Shown: in pieces, positions 19,337-26,893 of the stretch
Numbering within the stretch: position 1 is the stretch's first letter
Layout: every line of letters begins with the position of its first letter
Translations under genes and position numbers: made by a program
The notes under the pieces: model-generated
The model's input: the letters and a program-made list of their open reading frames with translations, nothing else
Databases searched by the model: none
Told to the model about the DNA's origin: nothing
NCBI RefSeq assembly: GCF_003977615.1
Contig: NZ_RYZR01000005.1
Span: 620,001 to 684,000 of the forward strand
Direction: 5' to 3'
From: Dyella dinghuensis
Lineage (GTDB): Bacteria > Pseudomonadota > Gammaproteobacteria > Xanthomonadales > Rhodanobacteraceae
Length of the DNA stretch: 64,000 nt

Positions 19337-19650
19337 AAAGGAGATCAAAACCACCGCCTTGGACCCATCGCGTCACTTTTGGACAGGGCCATCTTCGGTT
19401 TTGTACACCCGGTTCACACTTTTCCTTGACGTGACGGCAACTTTTTTAGCTAAAACGTGTAGGCCTTGTGAGGATTTTGGTAGAGAATCCTTGAAAGTGT
19501 GACTCTCATCACCCTTTGGCCCGATTGTTGCTCGATGGTCAGTGCAAGGCGGTGAGCCGGCCCGTGAGGGGGCCGGCGCGCCACGCTTAAAGCAAGCGAT
19601 TTACCGAACCGCTGCACCCTTACTACACACGCTAAACAAGGAATATCGCA
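19337..19650 (+). promoter_or_regulatory. Upstream region of the fimbrial operon
   Basis: This 314-base stretch has no convincing gene. It contains TTGACG (19426-19431) followed by an AT-rich TTTTTTAGCTAAAAC segment (19442-19456) that could supply a -10 element at a non-ideal spacing. It also holds a GC-rich hairpin with arms GCCGGCCC (19556-19563) and GGGCCGGC (19570-19577), which would lie in the mRNA leader about 75 bases before the pilin start. The T6AGCTA box recurs upstream of the orphan pilin at 24997-25386. A 61-codon frame at 19317 is not supported. Confidence 0.4.
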
Positions 19651-20214
19651 ATGAAGAAGACCTTACTCACCGCGGCACTGCTGACCGCTTTTGGCGTTGC
19701 AGCCGTTGCTCCGCAGGCCCGCGCCGCCAATACCAGCTCCGGCACCATCACTTTCACGGGCTCGCTCACCGCTTCCACCTGCACGGTGGCAGTCAACGGC
19801 GGCGCTTCGACTCAGACGGTCACGCTGCCCACCACCCCGCTCGTTAACGGTGTGCTGTCGGCTGCCGGCCAGTCGGCTGGTTGGACGGCGGTCACGCTCA
19901 CCCTGAGCGGCTGCACGGGCCTGACCGGTTACACCAAGGTGTACCCCTATTTCACGGGCACGGGCATTGATACGACCACCGGTTACCTGAACAACACCGG
20001 CACTGCCACCAATGTGGAAGTTGCGTTGTCCAACGGCCAGAGCACGGCCAATGCGCTGACGCTGCAGGGCGCATCTGGCGCTCAGAACGCTGGCACGCAA
20101 TTGCTCTCGGCCACCACCCCGACGTTCTCGTACTTCGCCGGTTATGTGGCTACCGGCGCTGCGACGGCCGGTGGCGTGTCTGCCTCCGTGCAGTACACCC
20201 TCAACTACCAGTAA
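19651..20214 (+). CDS. Major fimbrial subunit (chaperone-usher pilin)
   Basis: A 187-residue pilin with a signal peptide (cleavage near APQARA|ANTSS) and a mature domain starting GTITFTGSLTASTCTV, typical of type 1-like fimbrial subunits. The first Cys (in STCTV) pairs with the Cys in LSGCTG. The C-terminus ends YTLNYQ, giving the penultimate Tyr of the beta-zipper recognised by PapD-like chaperones. It is the first gene of the pilin-chaperone-usher-adhesin operon and is separated from the chaperone by an intercistronic hairpin, as expected for a highly expressed subunit. Confidence 0.92.
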   Translation: MKKTLLTAALLTAFGVAAVAPQARAANTSSGTITFTGSLTASTCTVAVNGGASTQTVTLPTTPLVNGVLSAAGQSAGWTAVTLTLSGCTGLTGYTKVYPYFTGTGIDTTTGYLNNTGTATNVEVALSNGQSTANALTLQGASGAQNAGTQLLSATTPTFSYFAGYVATGAATAGGVSASVQYTLNYQ

Positions 20215-20232
20215 TAACCAGCAAACCTCGCT

Positions 20233-20258
20233 GCTGCGGCCGGATTTCCGGCCGCAGC
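20233..20258 (+). terminator. Pilin-chaperone intercistronic hairpin
   Basis: GCTGCGGCCGG (20233-20243) pairs perfectly with CCGGCCGCAGC (20248-20258) around the loop ATTT, 19 bases after the pilin stop. No T-run follows, so it is more likely a partial terminator or 3'-end stabiliser that raises pilin over chaperone and usher expression than a full stop. Confidence 0.65.
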
Positions 20259-20286
20259 GTACTCGCCAACTGGTTCTGAGATTCCC

Positions 20287-21036
20287 ATGAACAAACTGAT
20301 CCGCGCCCTGGCCGCGGCGCTGCTGGCTTCCGGCTGCTTGCTTTCCAGTGCCCATGCCAACGTCATCATCAGCGGCACGCGAGTGATCTTTCCGGCGCAG
20401 GACGGTGAGGTCGACGTGCGACTGACCAACCAGAACGCCACACCGGCATTGGTCGAGGCATGGATCGACAGCGGGGATCCGAAATCCACGCCGGACAAAG
20501 TGAACACCCCGTTCCTGATCACGCCGCCGCTGTTCCGTATGGAAGCGAACCGCGATCAGAGCCTGCGTATCCTGTTTACGCATAGCGAACAGCCGATGCC
20601 GGCTGATCGCGAATCGCTGTTCTACCTCAACGTGCTGGAAGTCCCGCCCAAGCCCAGCGGTCCGCAGTTTCAGGGCAAAAATTACATGCAGCTGGCGATT
20701 CGTTCGCGGCTGAAACTTTTCTATCGTCCTGCCGGTTTGGCGGGCGATCCGCAGAAAGCACCGAACGCACTCACCTTCAAGGCGGCCAACGACGCCGGGG
20801 TGGGCACGGTGGTGGTGCATAACCCCACGCCCTACTACGTCACGATCGGTCAGATCACGGTGACGGTTGGCGGCGTGTCGCACAAAGTGGACACCGGCAT
20901 GGTGGCACCGCTTTCGGATTTGCGTCTGGCCGTGTCGGATCTGAAGCAGGCGCCGAGCGCTGGCAGCGCGATCCAGTATGACTGCATCAACGACTACGGC
21001 GCTGACGTGGTCCTCAAAGGCAACGTAACGCCGTGA
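20287..21036 (+). CDS. Periplasmic pilus-assembly chaperone, PapD family
   Basis: A 249-residue periplasmic chaperone that donates its G1 strand to pilin subunits. A signal peptide ends near SSAHA|NVII. The subunit-anchoring Arg is in GTRVIFPAQ and the Lys in RSRLKLFYRP, with the FYLNVLEVPPKP motif of the F1-G1 region between them. The short F1-G1 loop suggests the FGS subclass. The gene overlaps the usher by 4 bases (GTGA), so translation is coupled. Confidence 0.93.
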   Translation: MNKLIRALAAALLASGCLLSSAHANVIISGTRVIFPAQDGEVDVRLTNQNATPALVEAWIDSGDPKSTPDKVNTPFLITPPLFRMEANRDQSLRILFTHSEQPMPADRESLFYLNVLEVPPKPSGPQFQGKNYMQLAIRSRLKLFYRPAGLAGDPQKAPNALTFKAANDAGVGTVVVHNPTPYYVTIGQITVTVGGVSHKVDTGMVAPLSDLRLAVSDLKQAPSAGSAIQYDCINDYGADVVLKGNVTP

Positions 21037-23834
21037 CGAATCGGCGCGCCACATGCCGACCTGGCCATTCATGGCCTGTGGCGTGTCGTCGCGCGCTTCT
21101 TTGCGTGGGTATCGCGGCTGCGTTGACGAGCTGGGCTGATGCGTCGCTGGCTGCCGCCGCCAATGGTGCGGATGCATCGGCCAGTCCCGCAGCAGCAAGC
21201 GGTGCAGATGCCAACGCCAGCAGCGGTTACGCCGATTTCGATCGCAATCTGCTCTCGGGCGCCGGTCAGAACACCACGGATCTCTCCCGCTTCGAACACG
21301 GCAATCCGGTACTGCCGGGTAGCTACAACACCGATATCTATCTCAACGATACGTGGGTCGGCCGCGGCGATGTGCGCTTTGCCATGACGGCTCCGAAAAC
21401 CAGCGCGGTACCGTGCGTGGATAGCAAGCTGCTCGACGTATTGGGCTTGCATCCGACCAAGCTGTCCGACGCGACCGTCGCACAACTGAAAGACCCGAAC
21501 GCGTGCGTGACCATCGGCAACGTGATCCCGGGCGCGACCATGGCGTTCGACATGACGGAGCTGCGACTGAATGTCGTCGTACCGCAGGCCTACATGAATC
21601 AGATGCCGCGCGGCTATGTCAGTCCGGAATATTGGGACGCGGGCGTGCCGGCGGCGATCTTGAACTACGACTTCAACAGCTACCGCAGCGACAGCAATGG
21701 CCAGTCGCAGACCACTTCGTACCTTGGATTGAACAGCGGCCTGAATATCGGCCCGTGGCATCTGCGCGAAGACGCCACCGTCAACTGGCAATCGGCCACG
21801 GCCAATAGTCCGGCGCGGATGGAATGGCAAAACATCCAGGCGTATGTGCAGCGCGATCTTCCCTCGATGCGAGCGCTGCTGACCATCGGCGATAGCTACA
21901 CCGACGGCGCAGTGTTCGACAGCTACGGCATCCGCGGTGTGCAGCTGGGCACCGATGATCGCATGTTGCCGCAATCGCTGCAGGGTTACGCCCCGCTCAT
22001 TCGTGGCGTCGCCAACACCAATGCCAAAGTCACCGTGCGCCAGAACGGCGTGCAGATCTATCAGACGACCGTCGCACCGGGTCCGTTTCAGATCAGCGAT
22101 CTGTATCCGACCGGTTACGGCGGCACGCTGGATGTCACGGTGACCGAAGCGGATGGTCATGTAACGACTTTCTCCGTGCCCTATGCCTCGGTCGCGCAAT
22201 TGCTGCGTCCCGGCATCACGCGTTTCGACATCGCCGTAGGTGAGCTGCGCGATGCGACGATCAATAACAAACCCGCCGTGGTGCAGGGCACGTTGCAGCA
22301 TGGCTTCAGCAATCTGTTGACCGGTTACGCCGGTATCGTCGGTTCGACCGGCTATGCCGCTGCGCTGATCGGCGCCGCGATCGACACACGCTACGGCGCT
22401 CTCGCGGTAGATCTCACGCAGGCAAACGCGCACATCCCCGGCTATTCGACGCAGTCCGGGCAGAGCATGCGGATCACGTACAGCAAAATCATTCCGTCGA
22501 CACAGACGACCTTCTCGGTCGCTGCCTATCGCTACTCCACGGGTGGCTTTCTCAGCCTCACGCAGGCCGCGCAGGCGCGCCAATATGCGCGCGAAGGCAT
22601 CAATGCCTTCGACTACGTACCCCCGTCGAATGTACCGACGATCGATGGCGTGCCGGAACAAAGCGTACTGACACCTGCGCAACAGGCAGCGCTCAACGGC
22701 ACGGCATTCACGACGAATCCGATTCTCTCCGCCACCGGCGTAGAGCGCCAGCGCAACAATTTCACGCTCTCGCTCAGCCAGCGTCTGGGACAAAGCGGCG
22801 GTTCGATCTATGCCAACGTCACCGCTAGCGACTATTGGAACACCACTGGCAACTCCACGCAGTTCCAGGTGGGTTACAACAATCATTTCCATCGGCTGAA
22901 CTTCGGCATTTCGGCGACGCGGTCGGTGACGCCGCTTGGCCGCTACGACAACGAATACTTCGTGAACTTCAGCCTGCCGCTGGGCTCAAGTCCACATGCG
23001 CCGACCTTCATGCTCAATGTCACGCATGACCAGCTCACCGGCTCGCAGGATCAGGCGATCCTGAATGGCACGCTCGGTTCGGACAACCAGTTCGACTACA
23101 GCGCAACCGGCACACACAGCGGCGATGGTGGCGGCAACTCGGGCAGCGTGAACGTGGGTTACCGCAGTCCGTACGCCGTGTTTAACGCCAGCTACGGCGA
23201 CGGCAGCGGTTACTCGCAGGCCTCTGCGGGCGTGACCGGTGTCATCGTCGCGCACCCGGGCGGCGTCACCTTCGGCCAACCGACCGGCGACACGATCGGC
23301 ATCGTCTACGTGCCGGGCGCCGCTGGCGCACAAGTGCAGAGCGCGCCTGGCGCACGCATCGACCACTTCGGCTATGCCGTGGTGCCTTATCTGACGCCTT
23401 ACAACCTCAACACCGTGCAGATCGATCCGAAGGGATTGCCGCTGGATGTACAGCTCGATGCGACAAGTGCGCAGGTGGCTCCGTATGAAGGCGCCGTGGT
23501 GATGCTGAAGTTCAAGACCGAGAATGGCCGTGCGATCATCGTGCACGCTACCTTGGAAAACGGTGAACCGCTGCCGTTCGGCGCGGAAGTTTTCAATGAG
23601 AAGGGAACGTCGCTCGGTGTGGTTGGCCAGGGCGGACAGATCCTGGTGCGCGGCGTCAATCAGTCCGGCCGATTGAGCGTACGCTGGGACGATAACGGCG
23701 CGGCCCAATCGTGCTCGTTCGACTATCAGCTTGCTCCGCGGGCCAAGGGCAAGAAGGCGAAAGCCTATAACGAGATCCAGGCAACCTGTACGCGTGTCGA
23801 CGCCGTCGCACAGGTCACGAGGAGTGGTACATGA
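21033..23834 (+). CDS. Outer-membrane fimbrial usher, FimD/PapC family
   Basis: A 933-residue outer-membrane assembly platform. After a signal peptide and an unusual Ala/Ser-rich stretch (about residues 38-65), the N-terminal usher domain begins (FDRNLLSGAGQNTTDLSRFE, GSYNTDIYLND). Then come the 24-strand barrel with plug region (IRGVANTNAKVTVRQNG, GPFQISDLYPTGYGGTLDVTV) and two C-terminal domains ending in a cysteine pair (SCSFDY and ATCTRV). Start is GTG at 21033, overlapping the chaperone stop; its stop overlaps the adhesin start by 4 bases. Length is within the usual range. Confidence 0.94.
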   Translation: MTNRRATCRPGHSWPVACRRALLCVGIAAALTSWADASLAAAANGADASASPAAASGADANASSGYADFDRNLLSGAGQNTTDLSRFEHGNPVLPGSYNTDIYLNDTWVGRGDVRFAMTAPKTSAVPCVDSKLLDVLGLHPTKLSDATVAQLKDPNACVTIGNVIPGATMAFDMTELRLNVVVPQAYMNQMPRGYVSPEYWDAGVPAAILNYDFNSYRSDSNGQSQTTSYLGLNSGLNIGPWHLREDATVNWQSATANSPARMEWQNIQAYVQRDLPSMRALLTIGDSYTDGAVFDSYGIRGVQLGTDDRMLPQSLQGYAPLIRGVANTNAKVTVRQNGVQIYQTTVAPGPFQISDLYPTGYGGTLDVTVTEADGHVTTFSVPYASVAQLLRPGITRFDIAVGELRDATINNKPAVVQGTLQHGFSNLLTGYAGIVGSTGYAAALIGAAIDTRYGALAVDLTQANAHIPGYSTQSGQSMRITYSKIIPSTQTTFSVAAYRYSTGGFLSLTQAAQARQYAREGINAFDYVPPSNVPTIDGVPEQSVLTPAQQAALNGTAFTTNPILSATGVERQRNNFTLSLSQRLGQSGGSIYANVTASDYWNTTGNSTQFQVGYNNHFHRLNFGISATRSVTPLGRYDNEYFVNFSLPLGSSPHAPTFMLNVTHDQLTGSQDQAILNGTLGSDNQFDYSATGTHSGDGGGNSGSVNVGYRSPYAVFNASYGDGSGYSQASAGVTGVIVAHPGGVTFGQPTGDTIGIVYVPGAAGAQVQSAPGARIDHFGYAVVPYLTPYNLNTVQIDPKGLPLDVQLDATSAQVAPYEGAVVMLKFKTENGRAIIVHATLENGEPLPFGAEVFNEKGTSLGVVGQGGQILVRGVNQSGRLSVRWDDNGAAQSCSFDYQLAPRAKGKKAKAYNEIQATCTRVDAVAQVTRSGT

Positions 23835-24919
23835 TGCATCGTTTCTTCAACCATGCTTCTCGATGCATCCAACTTTTTGGCCTGCTGTTGCTGGCGATCT
23901 TTGCGATCGGCTGGGCGCCGCGCGCTGCTGCCACCAATTGCACGGCCTCATCGGCGACACTCAGCTTCCCCGCCACCGTGTCCGTCCCAACGACTGCGGC
24001 GGTAGGAAGCACGCTGGCTTCGGGCAGCGCCACCATGACCTTTTCATGTACCGCCGTGTCGAAGAACAATACGCCGGCGACCATCCAGGCGGGCCAGTAT
24101 CTGGCCACGCTGGATCCCACCAACAATACGAACGGCCCTGGCATCACCTTCTCGACCGGCGTGTCCGGTCTCGCGGTGCTGGTCAATGGCAGCCCGGTTG
24201 CGACATCGAGCAACAGCGGCAATGCGAGTCTGGATGGCCCCACGAGTACCGCTGGTTACGTTCCAGGGTCCGTTTCGTGCACCACTAACAATTGCAGCGG
24301 CACGGTAACGGCAACCTACACGGCTACGCTGATCAAAACCGGACCGATTGCACCCGGCACCATACCCCAGATCAATCTGATTCCTTTCTGGTGGTATATC
24401 CCCGGAAACGGAAACGGGTATTCCACCAGCATGAGTTTGAATGCAAACCTCATCCTGCCGTCCATCGCTTTGACGGTGCCCAGCTGCACTCTCACTGCCG
24501 GCTCCCAAAATATCGCGGTGACGCTGCCGGGTGTCGCAGCGTCATCGTTAGCGACCACTGGGCAAGTGAACGGTAGAACCGGTTTCAGCATCGCGGTAAC
24601 AGGTTGCCCAACGAGCGTGACCCAGATCACCACGTATTTTTATGGCGGTAACATCGATACCGCCACTGGCAATCTGACCAACAATGGCTCGGCGACGAAT
24701 GTCGAAGTGCAGTTGTTGAATGGTTCCGGCGGCAGCGCAGCGGCACTCTCGGCGATCACGCTGACTGGCGCACAGGCGACGGCGCAGAATTCTTCGGTGT
24801 TCAACGTCAGCGGTGGCAATGCGACATTGAATTACTACGCGCAATACATCGCTTCAGGTGGCGCGGCGACTGCCGGCAGCGTCTCCACCAGCGTGACGTT
24901 CACGATTGCCTATCCGTAA
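23831..24919 (+). CDS. Two-domain fimbrial tip adhesin
   Basis: A 362-residue protein with a signal peptide ending near RAAAT and two domains. The N-terminal part (about 35-215) begins NCTASSATLSFPATVSVP and contains several Cys and Asn/Thr-rich loops, resembling spore-coat U/lectin-like domains. The C-terminal pilin domain (about 218-362) starts PSCTLTAGSQNIAVTLPG and ends FTIAYP with a penultimate Tyr. This arrangement and its last position in the operon fit a tip adhesin like FimH. The ligand is unknown. Confidence 0.85.
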   Translation: MMHRFFNHASRCIQLFGLLLLAIFAIGWAPRAAATNCTASSATLSFPATVSVPTTAAVGSTLASGSATMTFSCTAVSKNNTPATIQAGQYLATLDPTNNTNGPGITFSTGVSGLAVLVNGSPVATSSNSGNASLDGPTSTAGYVPGSVSCTTNNCSGTVTATYTATLIKTGPIAPGTIPQINLIPFWWYIPGNGNGYSTSMSLNANLILPSIALTVPSCTLTAGSQNIAVTLPGVAASSLATTGQVNGRTGFSIAVTGCPTSVTQITTYFYGGNIDTATGNLTNNGSATNVEVQLLNGSGGSAAALSAITLTGAQATAQNSSVFNVSGGNATLNYYAQYIASGGAATAGSVSTSVTFTIAYP

Positions 24920-24929
24920 TCCTGATAAC

Positions 24930-24949
24930 GCGCGAGTCGTTATTCGCGC
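24930..24949. terminator. Short hairpin between fimbrial operon and orphan pilin
   Basis: GCGCGA (24930-24935) and TCGCGC (24944-24949) form a 6-bp stem with an 8-base loop, 11 bases after the adhesin stop and between two convergent genes. No T-run follows. Confidence 0.35.
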
Positions 24950-24996
24950 CACTCACGCTCAAGTTATTCAGCAGATTTGCCGATAACTTTCAGGCA

Positions 24997-25386
24997 TCAC
25001 TCGTACGTTTGAGTCACCAGTACCGGATCGGCCGTACTGGATTGAGCGGCACGAACATAGCCAGCGAAATACCTGAGCACTTGATCGGACTCGATGCTGG
25101 ATAGATGCACCACGCTGGTGCTGTAAGTCCGCGATGCATCGACCGTCGTTCGGGTCGTGCCGCCAGAACAGCTTCGCCGATACGACTGGCGTGCTCCTTC
25201 GACGCTGGCGGCCTGACTCAGCAAATCCGGTGCGGTAGAAAGGTTGCATGTCGGTTCGACCAACGAACCCATGAACGAAATGGTTCCGCCTTCCATCGTT
25301 CCGCCTCCGCCAGCTTTCACTGCGGACGCGCCAACGACCGACACGACGAAACATCCAACAAGAAGTACCCACCGCCGACCACGCAT
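24997..25386 (-). CDS. Short orphan fimbrial subunit-like protein
   Basis: A 129-residue product on the strand opposite the fimbrial operon. It has a signal peptide (MRGRRWVLLVGCFVVSVVG...VKA), then GTISFMGSLVEPTCNL, which parallels GTITFTGSLTASTCTV of the major pilin. A second Cys lies in YRRSCSGG, and a C-terminal YFAGYVRAA...TQTYE parallels YFAGYVATGAA...LNYQ, including the penultimate Tyr. The mature part is only about 104 residues, shorter than normal pilins, so it may be a minor subunit, a terminator of polymerisation, or a decayed copy. Start at 25386 is chosen because GGAGGG precedes it by 6 bases. Confidence 0.75.
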   Translation of the reverse strand: MRGRRWVLLVGCFVVSVVGASAVKAGGGGTMEGGTISFMGSLVEPTCNLSTAPDLLSQAASVEGARQSYRRSCSGGTTRTTVDASRTYSTSVVHLSSIESDQVLRYFAGYVRAAQSSTADPVLVTQTYE

Positions 25387-25808
25387 ATCGCCGCCCTCCA
25401 TCGACACCCACTACTGCGTGGGTGCTTGAAGGCCACATCGGCCGCGTCGCTCATCACCTTGATAGCGCCGGCCGGGGTCATCGCTGGAAGTGTGAAGTGC
25501 ATCACATAAGTTGACGTGATCGGCGCGTCAAAAAGTCTGCACATAGCTAAAAAAATGACTCGCGTTTTCCGAAATTCCTTATTTTGGACAATAAGTTACC
25601 GTGACCGCGCTGTTCTTTGGCAGAACAGATGCGATCTCCAGTCCTTCATCGGAGAACCAAACCCAGGCGACCAGGGGGCGAAGGTCGCGAGGGCGATGTC
25701 TATGAAGCAGGCGATGCCGTGACGGCATCACGTGATCCAGAACTCCTGCATGTCGGCTACGTCCGACTTATCGGCAAGAATTTGGCGCGCTTGAGTGCGC
25801 CTTCGCTA
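25387..25808. other. Intergenic stretch upstream of the orphan pilin
   Basis: About 420 bases without a convincing gene. It holds a minus-strand TTTTTTTAGCTA box (25555-25544), 158 bases before the orphan pilin start and like the box upstream of the fimbrial operon. It also holds a small palindrome GATGCCG-TGA-CGGCATC at about 25713-25729. A plus-strand frame crossing 25617-26813 is not credible because it runs antisense through the reductase gene. I could not assign the GC-rich section 25630-25760 to any riboswitch class or mobile element. Confidence 0.5.
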
Positions 25809-26555
25809 TCAACGCGAGGAAATGTATTTCTCGCGACGGATTTGCGGCACGGGCAAACCGAAGTCCTTGAGCGTGTTGAACGCCGCGTCAACCATGTTGG
25901 GATTACCGCACAGGTAAGCGATATCCCTATCCGACGCAGGCACCAGTTCGGCCAGCACGCTTTGCACGTGGCCGTTGCGATCGCCAGGACGCGGCACGGC
26001 GCGCGGTTGGCGACTGAGGCAGCCGTGGAACATGAAACCTGGATGCGTCTGCGCGAAAACCTCGAATTCCTCGCCGTAGAGCAGCTCGGTTTCGTTACGC
26101 GCGCCGTAAAGCAAAACGACTTCGCGATTGCCTTGCGCCAGCAGTTTCTCGAACAGCGGCAGCATGGCGCGATACGGCGTCACGCCTGTGCCGGTGGCCA
26201 GCAGCAAGTAACGCGGGTGGGTGTCGGTGTCCTGCAAGCAGAAGCGGCCGTACGGACCGCTTGCCTCGATCGTGCCGCCGATTTCCAGCTCGCTCAGCAA
26301 CTTCGTTGCCGCGCCGCCATCGACGTAGCTCACGGCAATTTCGATCTGCTGCACCGGCGAGGTGCCATCGCCCACGCTGCCCACGGAGTAGCTGCGCTTG
26401 GTCGCGGTGCCATCTTCATAGTGGAAGTGAATCTGCAGGAATTGGCCCGGGATGAACGCCAGCGGCTGTCCGTCTACGCGCTCGAAAACCAGATGCCGGA
26501 CAGAAGGCGCCAGCATGCGGCTGTCGGCGAGGCGGAGGGTGAAATGTTCGGCCAT
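25809..26555 (-). CDS. fpr: Ferredoxin/flavodoxin-NADP+ reductase
   Basis: A 248-residue flavoenzyme that exchanges electrons between NADPH and ferredoxin or flavodoxin. The FAD-binding RSYSVGS motif is near residue 50, the GTGVTPYRAML nucleotide-binding motif near residue 120, LLYGARN follows, and CGNPNMVDAAF precedes the C-terminal REKYISSR. Its size and KRSYSV/CGNP order match the bacterial Fpr subclass. It is transcribed away from the structured RNA and ABC transporter region. Confidence 0.85.
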   Translation of the reverse strand: MAEHFTLRLADSRMLAPSVRHLVFERVDGQPLAFIPGQFLQIHFHYEDGTATKRSYSVGSVGDGTSPVQQIEIAVSYVDGGAATKLLSELEIGGTIEASGPYGRFCLQDTDTHPRYLLLATGTGVTPYRAMLPLFEKLLAQGNREVVLLYGARNETELLYGEEFEVFAQTHPGFMFHGCLSRQPRAVPRPGDRNGHVQSVLAELVPASDRDIAYLCGNPNMVDAAFNTLKDFGLPVPQIRREKYISSR

Positions 26556-26633
26556 TCAGGGGTTGCTCTGATCAAAACTGCGCGGGAAACAGTGCGTGCG
26601 CCCGGATGGACCGGTCCGCAGGACAAGGCCCGC

Positions 26634-26639
26634 TATAAT
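26634..26639 (+). promoter_or_regulatory. Perfect TATAAT -10 box of the structured RNA
   Basis: TATAAT at 26634-26639 is a perfect -10 hexamer in GC-rich surroundings. Transcription would start near 26645, at the 5' strand of the closing helix of the RNA. No good -35 is visible at 16-18 bases; the nearest TTGACA-like string (TGGACC, 26607) is 21 bases away, so an activator may be needed. Confidence 0.6.
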
Positions 26640-26644
26640 AAGGG

Positions 26645-26875
26645 TCCCGGACACTCCGATCTATTCTGCGCAGGCGGTGTGATCTCCAGAAGGCCCACGG
26701 GACGGCCGAGGACCCTCTGGAGATCACCCCTCACCGACGCGCTTGGGGTTGGCCCTGTCTGCCCGCATCTGTTCGGGTGCGACAGAGTGGCGCAGACCGC
26801 CGGTCTGCCCTAGCCAACACCCCAGCCGACGGCACTGCTCCTGCCGTGTGCGCAGAACGGATCCCGAGCGTCCTT
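26645..26875 (+). ncRNA. Candidate highly structured RNA (novel leader or ncRNA)
   Basis: About 230 nt between fpr and the YadG-like gene with many mutually compatible helices. P1 joins the ends: TTCTGCGCA (26664-26672) with TGCGCAGAA (26849-26857), plus GATC/GATC, CTC/GAG and GGAC/GTCC outside it. P2 is a perfect 12-bp stem, GTGATCTCCAGA (26679-26690) with TCTGGAGATCAC (26716-26727). P3 pairs GGGGTTGGC (26745-26753) with GCCAA-CA-CCCC (26813-26823) and encloses P3a (CTGTC/GACAG) and P3b (GCAGACC/GGTCTGC, loop GCC). P4 is ACGGCA/TGCCGT (26829-26847). A TATAAT box precedes it. It has no SRP, RNase P, tmRNA or known riboswitch core motif that I recognise. It could be a cis-acting leader of the ABC transporter or an independent RNA. 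Confidence 0.6.
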
Positions 26876-26893
26876 CCACTGATGGTGCAGTCC

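Noticed and set aside
19317-19502. 61-codon frame upstream of the fimbrial operon
   Set aside because: It overlaps the O1 palindrome, has no ribosome site of its own and no homology that I recognise.
21069-22892. 607-codon minus-strand frame opposite the usher gene
   Set aside because: It lies entirely antisense to a well-supported usher, has low-complexity Arg/Gly-rich translation and no family motif. It results from high-GC third-position bias.
25620-25760. Possible cyclic di-GMP (GEMM) or other riboswitch
   Set aside because: The conserved GEMM core and tetraloop-receptor strings are absent on both strands.
25617-26813. 398-codon plus-strand frame through fpr and into the structured RNA
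   Set aside because: Antisense to fpr and without motifs; the DNA in 26645-26813 is better explained by helices.
26645-26875. 6S, SRP, tmRNA or RNase P RNA
   Set aside because: The diagnostic strings (for example GGAAGGAAGCAGCC of SRP, GAGGAAAGTCC of RNase P, a T-loop end for tmRNA) are absent, and the fold is branched unlike 6S.
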